Positions 62,161 to 64,000 of a DNA stretch of 64,000 nucleotides are shown here, one piece after another (position 1 is the stretch's first letter; the number at the start of each line of letters is the position of its first letter). The position numbers and the translations under genes were made by a program. This DNA comes from Mesorhizobium sp. YC-39 (GTDB lineage Bacteria; Pseudomonadota; Alphaproteobacteria; Rhizobiales; Rhizobiaceae), in contig NZ_JAOWPS010000001.1 in NCBI RefSeq assembly GCF_025753795.1, forward strand, positions 1,736,001 to 1,800,000, read 5' to 3'. Below the pieces are notes generated by a model. The model was given only the letters and a program-made list of their open reading frames with translations. It searched no databases and was not told where the DNA came from.

Positions 62161-62841
62161 ATGACATCCGACGTTGCAGTTATCGCGGGCGCAGGACCGG
62201 GATTGAGCGGTTCGCTCGCTCGCCTTCTCGCTAAGGAGGGCTTTCGGGTGGTCCTGGCTGCCCGCAATGTCGGCAAGCTTGCCGCGCTGGTCGAGGAGAC
62301 CGGCGCGGTGGCGGTCGAAACGGACGTGGCCGATGCCGCTTCGGTCGCAAATCTGTTCGACGTGGCCGACAAGGCCGGTGCACTGTCGCTTGCGGTGTTC
62401 AACGCCAGCGGCCGCACTCGCGGGTCGATCGCCGACCTCGACCCCGAAGCAGTCAGGCAGGCATTGCTGGTCGGCGCTTATGGCGGGTTCCTGATCGGCC
62501 AGCAGGCGGCCCGCCGGTTGCTTGCCCGCGGCTCGGGCTCGATCCTGTTCACCGGCGCCACCGCGAGCGTCAAGGGGTTTTCGGGTTCGGCCGGCTTTGC
62601 CATGCCAAAGTTCGGCCTGCGCGGGCTGGCGCAATCCATGGCCCGCGAACTGGCGCCGAAAAACATCCATGTCGCGCATTTCATCATCGACGGTGCGATT
62701 GCGCCGTCGGGGCAGGCTGATGAATCCGACCGCCGGCTGTCTCCAGACGCGATCGCGCAAACCTATCTTGCCATCCATCGACAGCATCGCAGCGCGTGGA
62801 GCTCAGAGCTCGAAATCAGGCCATGGGTTGAGACTTTCTGA
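62161..62841 (+). CDS. SDR-fold protein with catalytic Tyr replaced by Phe
   Basis: 226 residues, a bit short, from the ATG at 62161 with GGAGAAG upstream. It keeps the Rossmann start (VAVIAGAGPGLSG) and NASG near 80. The active-site motif that should be YxxxK reads FAMPK (near residue 146), so the catalytic Tyr is Phe; the Lys remains. The ThGASV region has Ser candidates. Either the protein is a pseudo-enzyme, binds NAD(P) as a regulator, or uses another proton donor. It follows the kinase gene by 109 bp. Confidence 0.83.
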   Translation: MTSDVAVIAGAGPGLSGSLARLLAKEGFRVVLAARNVGKLAALVEETGAVAVETDVADAASVANLFDVADKAGALSLAVFNASGRTRGSIADLDPEAVRQALLVGAYGGFLIGQQAARRLLARGSGSILFTGATASVKGFSGSAGFAMPKFGLRGLAQSMARELAPKNIHVAHFIIDGAIAPSGQADESDRRLSPDAIAQTYLAIHRQHRSAWSSELEIRPWVETF

Positions 62842-63023
62842 CCTTCGGCCGCGGCGGTTCGCGCGTAGGTCGTGAACATTCGCTCGGACATTATTTGCCT
62901 GCTCATCGCCAAACACAGCGCTGACTTTCTTCCATTCGCGTCGAGATTGGATCGGGCGTTGCTTTGATCGCGGCGTCCTGCATGCCACCGTAAGGGTATG
63001 ATCCAAGCGGAAGGAGCCTGACC

Positions 63024-64000
63024 ATGGCCAGGATTGTACCTGTGCTCGATCTCAGCCGTCTCGAACAGGGCGCATCGGAGGAGCGGACCTTTCTGTTCGA
63101 CCTGCGTATGGCCGCCCGCGATGTCGGTTTCTTCTATCTCAGCGGCCATGGCATATCGGCTGCGGAGATCGAGGACGTGCTCAATGCCTCGCGCCGGTTC
63201 TTTGCCTTGGCCGAAGCCGACAAGCTGGCGATCGAAATGGTCAAGTCCTCGCAATTCCGGGGCTATACACGCGCCGGCGGTGAGTTGACCAAGGGCAAGG
63301 CCGACTGGCGCGAACAGCTCGATATCGGCGTTGAGCGCCCGCCCATACCGCAAGGACCGGGCGTTCCCGCCTGGACGCGGCTGCAGGGGCCGAACCAATG
63401 GCCTCAATCATTGCCGGAACTGAAGCCGGCTCTGCTGGCATGGCAGACCAAGGCGACGGCGGTGGCGATCCGCCTGCTGAAGGCCTTCGCGCTGTCGCTC
63501 GACCAGAGCGAGGACGCGTTCGATCCGATCTACCGCGGTGAGCCCAACCACCGCATGAAGATCGTGCGCTATCCTGGCCGGCATTCGACCGGCGACGACC
63601 AGGGCGTCGGCGCGCACAAGGATGGTGGCTTTCTGACGCTCCTGCTCCAGGACGAGAACAAGGGGCTGCAGGTCGACTATGATGGCAGCTGGGTGAATGT
63701 GGATCCGATCCCCGGAACGCTGGTGGTCAATATCGGCGAGCTCCTCGAACTGGCGTCGAATGGCTATCTCAGGGCGACGATCCATCGTGTCGTGACGCCG
63801 CCGGCCGGCGCCGAGCGGATTTCCGTCCCCTTCTTCTTCAGCGCCCGCCTCGATGCGACGATCCCGCTGCTTGCCTTGCCCGAGGAACTGGCGGCCGAGA
63901 CACGCGGGCCGGCGAGCGACCCGGACAATCCGCTGTTTCGCGATGTCGGGACCAATGTGCTGAAAAGCCGCCTGCGCTCCCATCCCGACGTGGCCCGCCA
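63024..64000 (+). CDS. Isopenicillin N synthase-like 2OG-Fe(II) oxygenase (partial)
   Basis: 325 residues are visible, starting at 63024 with AAGGAG upstream and running off the right edge. The N-terminal DIOX_N part includes VGFFYLSGHGI near 34. The iron triad is HxD in GAHKDGG near 199 and His in ATIHRVV near 254. The 2-oxoglutarate Arg is in AERISVPFF near 265. Proteins of this type hydroxylate or desaturate small molecules with O2 and 2-oxoglutarate. The 182-bp gap before it shows no gene. Its role with the rest of region H is unknown. Confidence 0.88.
   Translation, partial: MARIVPVLDLSRLEQGASEERTFLFDLRMAARDVGFFYLSGHGISAAEIEDVLNASRRFFALAEADKLAIEMVKSSQFRGYTRAGGELTKGKADWREQLDIGVERPPIPQGPGVPAWTRLQGPNQWPQSLPELKPALLAWQTKATAVAIRLLKAFALSLDQSEDAFDPIYRGEPNHRMKIVRYPGRHSTGDDQGVGAHKDGGFLTLLLQDENKGLQVDYDGSWVNVDPIPGTLVVNIGELLELASNGYLRATIHRVVTPPAGAERISVPFFFSARLDATIPLLALPEELAAETRGPASDPDNPLFRDVGTNVLKSRLRSHPDVAR

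Noticed and set aside
1..64000. tRNA, rRNA, CRISPR arrays, prophage or toxin-antitoxin genes
   Set aside because: I looked for them in the gaps and found no supporting pattern; nearly all DNA is occupied by the catabolic genes listed.

Overview
The window is GC-rich, densely packed and strongly codon-biased. It looks like an accessory catabolic region of an alphaproteobacterium of the order Hyphomicrobiales, most likely Mesorhizobium or a close rhizobial relative. Three things suggest this: six ABC importers for sugars or amines in 64 kb, many SDR, ROK, GntR and LacI genes, and three dispersed palindromic intergenic elements (8378-8473, 11673-11742, 43068-43208) that I recognise as Rhizobiales-type repeats. 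The species call is inference. I see no rRNA, tRNA, CRISPR array, transposase, phage gene or replication origin.

Layout. (A) 1-4079, minus strand: a MalEFG-type sugar importer (two permeases, the first cut by the window edge, and a binding protein) with a sugar isomerase/epimerase-type TIM barrel. (B) 4493-12522, plus strand: a Ser/Cys-type proline racemase family enzyme, a DUF1349 protein, a Gfo/Idh/MocA oxidoreductase, a DHDPS-family lyase or deaminase, an aldehyde dehydrogenase, a GMC oxidoreductase and an FCD-type GntR regulator. This resembles hydroxyproline degradation. (C) 12564-21232: a divergent sugar island. The minus strand carries a ROK regulator, M81 and M24 metallopeptidase-family proteins and a MalK/UgpC-type ATPase; the plus strand carries a binding protein and two permeases. 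(D) 21427-25436: a PotDBCA-type importer. (E) 25417-32029: a thiolase, then divergently acetoacetyl-CoA synthetase, a Cys-less thiolase-like protein, a DUF35-MaoC fusion and an MFS transporter. (F) 32167-41357: a GntR/UTRA regulator and a probable polyol operon (galactitol-dehydrogenase-like SDR, class II aldolase, RbsABC-type importer with two permeases, PfkB kinase, SDR). (G) 41460-52434, minus strand: an RbsABC-type importer with two permeases, two SDRs, a fused TPP-dependent E1 dehydrogenase, an alpha/beta hydrolase and an acyl-CoA synthetase. (H) 52706-64000, plus strand: a LacI regulator, a third RbsABC-type importer, an aldo/keto reductase, an SDR, an acyl-CoA dehydrogenase overlapping an APH-type kinase, an SDR lacking its catalytic Tyr, and a 2OG-Fe(II) oxygenase cut by the window end.

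Shared DNA motifs tie regions together. An ATTGGATACAAT-type inverted repeat lies before the racemase-family gene, the DHDPS-family gene, the GntR gene and, across the sugar island, the PotD-like gene. B and D may therefore form one regulon and D may import the substrate of B. The palindrome CAATCGATTG occurs before the G importer, twice before the H importer and before the hydrolase, which suggests one LacI regulon. A TGGTnATAACCA palindrome occurs between the thiolase and acetoacetyl-CoA synthetase genes and again before the polyol SDR.

The most interesting points are: the B+D regulon with its unusual enzyme set; the overlapping acyl-CoA dehydrogenase/APH-kinase pair, which resembles the phosphorylation-elimination route for 4-hydroxyacyl-CoA, embedded in a sugar-type operon; the Cys-less thiolase plus DUF35-MaoC pair; and strong hairpins after five of the six binding-protein genes.
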